DNA from: Aldrovandia affinis
Lineage: Eukaryota; Chordata; Actinopteri; Notacanthiformes; Halosauridae
Assembly: GCA_029706075.1 (NCBI GenBank)
Contig: JAINUG010000007.1
Span: 4,429,001-4,493,000, forward strand
Reading direction: 5' to 3'
DNA length: 64,000 nt
In this document: positions 61,437 to 64,000 of the stretch, piece by piece
Layout: every line of letters starts with the position of its first letter
How positions within the stretch are numbered: position 1 is the stretch's first letter
The notes under the pieces: generated by a model
What the model was told of the DNA's origin: nothing
The model's input: the letters and a program-made list of their open reading frames with translations, nothing else
The model's database searches: none
Position numbers and translations under genes: made by a program

Positions 61437-64000
61437 CAATCAATCAATCAATCAATCAATCTTTATTTTTGTATAGCGCCATTTACAAACAGGTTGTCAC
61501 ACAGCGCTTCACAATTGGCATTTTCCAGAGGGAATCAAAAAACCAGAAAACCATTGGAGCCAATGTGGGAGACTGGAAAATTATTCCCTGACCCCTTAAA
61601 AGGCGGTCGAGATGAACTCCTGGAAAATTGTGGGATACAGAGAAAAACAACCCAAATAGTCCTTGAGGCTCATGTGGCTTAACAGACCACCGGAAGGGCA
61701 TTCTAAGTGTAGGGTGGACCTCTTCCCTCCAGATACCAGGGCAGGGCGGGGGATGGAACCAGCAGCTAGGGTCTGGGCCAGCGGCATCCGGCTAACACAT
61801 GGCAGGGATGGGGGGTTGACTCTGGGGTAGGTGAGCTCCGGGCAGGTGCCACGAAGCCGGGGAGAAAAGAGGAAAGGTGCAATTATCACTATGATAAATA
61901 TCACACCGGATCAGGGGGAAGAGTAGTAATAACACTTTTGCACCAGCAGAAGTAATCTAGGGCAGCATAACTAATTAGGTGAGTGGCACAGGGAGCACAC
62001 AGCCATGAGGGCACTCAGAGACCATCCCACCACATCATCAGCAGTCCTGATAGGGGCGGATCATCACTTATGATTGGTGACAGTAAGGATAGCTCATTGC
62101 ACCAGAAGGCTCTATTGCTACGCCCCCTCCACATCTGCACCTAATGACTATAAGAGAGACTAAAGAGATGCGTTTTTAACCTAGACTTGAAAATTGAGAC
62201 CGTGTCTGACTCCTTCACAGAGATGGGTAGACTGTTCCACAGTAAAGGAGCTCTATAGGAGAAAGCTCTGCCACCTGCTGTATTTTTGATATTCTAGGGA
62301 CTACCAAGTTGCCTGCATCTTGTGAGCGAAGTGAACGTGGGGATTATACGGATGAAGTAGATCCGTCAAGTAAGAGGGTGCAAGTCCATGCAACACCTTA
62401 TAAGTTAAGAGGAGTACCTTATAGTCTACACGATAGTTTATAGGAAGCCAGTGAAGTGACGCTAACACAGGACTAATGTGCTCATATTTCTTTGTTCTAG
62501 TCAGGATCCTTGCAGCAGCATTCTGTACGAGTTGTAGGCTCCTGAGTGAGGCATTGGAACAGCCAGACAGTAATGCATTGCAATAATCTAATCTAGATGT
62601 AACAAAGGCATGTACCAATTTTTCTGCATCTATTAATGACAGGAAGCCCCTAATTTGGGCAATATTCCTCAGGTGAAAAAAGGCTACTCTGGAAATGTTT
62701 TTGATGTGACTATCAAATGAGAGACCAGGATCTATAGTAACACCAAGGTCTTTTACCACCAAACTTGCAGCAACAGAGCAACCATCCAGATTAAGAGATA
62801 AATCAGATAACCCTCTTCTGAGGTTTTTGGGCCCCAAGACCAACATCTCTGTTTTATCAGTATTCAACAATAGAAAATTATCTGACATTCAGTCTTTTAT
62901 GTCTTTAAAACAGGCCACCAACTGTTCGAATTGTCCTTCACCAGGTTTCATTGATAGGTATAATTGTGTGTCATCTGCGTAGCAGTGAAAATGTACGCCA
63001 TGTTTACGAATGACATCACCAAGTGGCAACATGTAAAGGGAGAACAATAATGGCCCCAAAACAGAACCTTGAGGGATACCATATTCCACCTTGATGAGAG
63101 CAGAGGGCTCATCATTTAACTGTACAAATTGATACCTATCTGATAGGTAGGATTTAAACCAGGAGAGTGTCTGTCCACGCAGTCCAACTAGGTTTTCAAG
63201 TCTGCTCAGAAGAGTTTGGTGGTCTATTGTGTCAAACGCAGCACTTAAGTCCAAAAGCACAAGAATAGAGACGCATCCACAGTCAGCTGATATCAGGAAG
63301 TCATTGACAACTTTAATAAGGGCAGTCTCAGTGCTATAGTGTTGCCTAAATCCTGACTGAAAAGTTTCATAGATGTCATTTGATGTCAGGAACGAAGTCA
63401 GTCTCTGAGCTACAGCTTTCTCTAGAATTTTTGAGAGAAAAGAAAGATTAGAAATTGGCCTGTAGTTACTGAGATTTTCTGGGTCAAGGTTTGGTTTCTT
63501 TAAAAGTGGCTTAATTACTGCCACTTTTTGAGAATTTGGCATATAGCCTGATGAAAGAGACAGATTAATAATGTCTAGCATGGATTGCCCCATAACAGGA
63601 AGAAGTTATTTAACAAGTTTTGTTGGGATTGGGTCTAATTGATGGTTTGGTATGGTAGAGGAATTTAGGGAGTGACTAAAGTAGAACACTGGTTTTGATC
63701 TAATAGCAGTGGTAGCATGAATTTCAAACGTAATAAGGAAATGGTCAGAGAGCACAGGATTATGAGGAGAGACAACTAGATTGCTAATGCTCATGCCATA
63801 GGATAAAGCTAAGTCCAGTGTATGTTGATGACAATGAGTCGGCCCAGACACATTTTGGACAAAACCAACAGAGTCAAGAATAGAAGCAAAAGCCTTCACT
63901 AGAGAATCATTTCCATTATCAACATGAATATTAAAGTCGCCTATAATCACAACTTTATCTGCCATAACTGCTAGGTTTGATAAAAAGTCAGAAAACTCTG
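61437..64000 (-). mobile_element. L2-clade LINE, minus strand, degenerate, open at the window edge
   Basis: From right to left: endonuclease C-terminal part (VVIIGDFNIHVDN, then SDHFLI), reverse transcriptase ([59 protein letters not shown]) and C-terminal part (RLDYCNALLSG, LVQNAAARILT). The 3' UTR ends in a (TTGA)n tail (61437-61461) after AATAAAG. Stops at 63606-63608, 62889-62891 and 62301-62303 plus a frame change near 62290 make it inactive. The 5' end lies outside the window. Confidence 0.95.
62301..63965 (-). pseudogene. L2 LINE ORF2 (endonuclease-reverse transcriptase), broken
   Basis: Three open segments lie in one frame, separated by single stop codons at 63606-63608 (TAA) and 62889-62891 (TGA, probably from Trp TGG in KDIKD-W-MSDNF). 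After the stop at 62301-62303 the conserved end (GGRAFSYRAPLLWNSLPISV) continues in another frame to about 62150. The YADD active site is intact. The damage is light for a fish genome, suggesting a fairly young copy. Confidence 0.93.

Overview
The window is vertebrate nuclear DNA, almost certainly from a teleost fish. The one recognisable host gene is split by phase-matched introns. The rest is dominated by dinucleotide microsatellites and fish-type repeats: L2-like LINEs, tRNA- and 5S-derived SINEs, and Tc1, pogo, PIF/Harbinger and hAT DNA elements. No prokaryotic gene, CRISPR array or operon is present.

Left part (1-28.1 kb): after a decayed LINE fragment (1-1345) comes prss12 (neurotrypsin) on the + strand. 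I reconstruct 14 coding exons: signal peptide (2008-2079), a 43-nt micro-exon (5677-5719), one kringle exon, eight exons forming four SRCR domains, and three exons for an S1 serine protease domain ending at a TGA at 28104-28106. Every proposed splice site is AG/GT and every phase matches. The joined CDS is 2505 nt (834 residues plus stop). The introns hold Tc1 remnants, a mermaid/DANA-like SINE, an intronless coiled-coil element with a CCHC knuckle and an LTR-like 3' end (9.9-12.8 kb), a full tRNA-SINE, a PIF/Harbinger derivative with TTA target duplication, an approximately 1 kb TG-rich higher-order array and an L2-like LINE 3' end.

The main biological observation concerns the protease domain. 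His, Asp and Ser of the triad and all framework cysteines are kept. However, the activation junction (KR|IIGG in human neurotrypsin) reads KN|SVGV, the S1-pocket Asp189 position is Gly, Trp215 is Arg, and GDSGGP is GDSAGP. This suggests a zymogen that is not activated in the usual way, an altered specificity, or a pseudoprotease.

Right part (28.1-64 kb): I recognise no coding exon. It holds the prss12 3' UTR and flank, a plausible promoter with a non-coding first exon at about 33.5-33.7 kb (YY1-type AAGATGGCGG, CRE-type TGACGTCA, donor GTAAGC), a telomere-like tract inside a 31-bp perfect inverted repeat (38 kb), a 1.5-kb hAT element with exact 8-bp target duplication and a minus-strand BED-finger remnant, a 5S-derived SINE, three copies of one tRNA-derived SINE family (46-53 kb), a pogo deletion derivative with a nested SINE (49.9-50.9 kb), a long foldback (54.9-55.1 kb), and a degenerate L2 LINE on the minus strand running off the right edge (61.4-64 kb).

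All assignments come from reading the sequence and from family knowledge; no database search was run.
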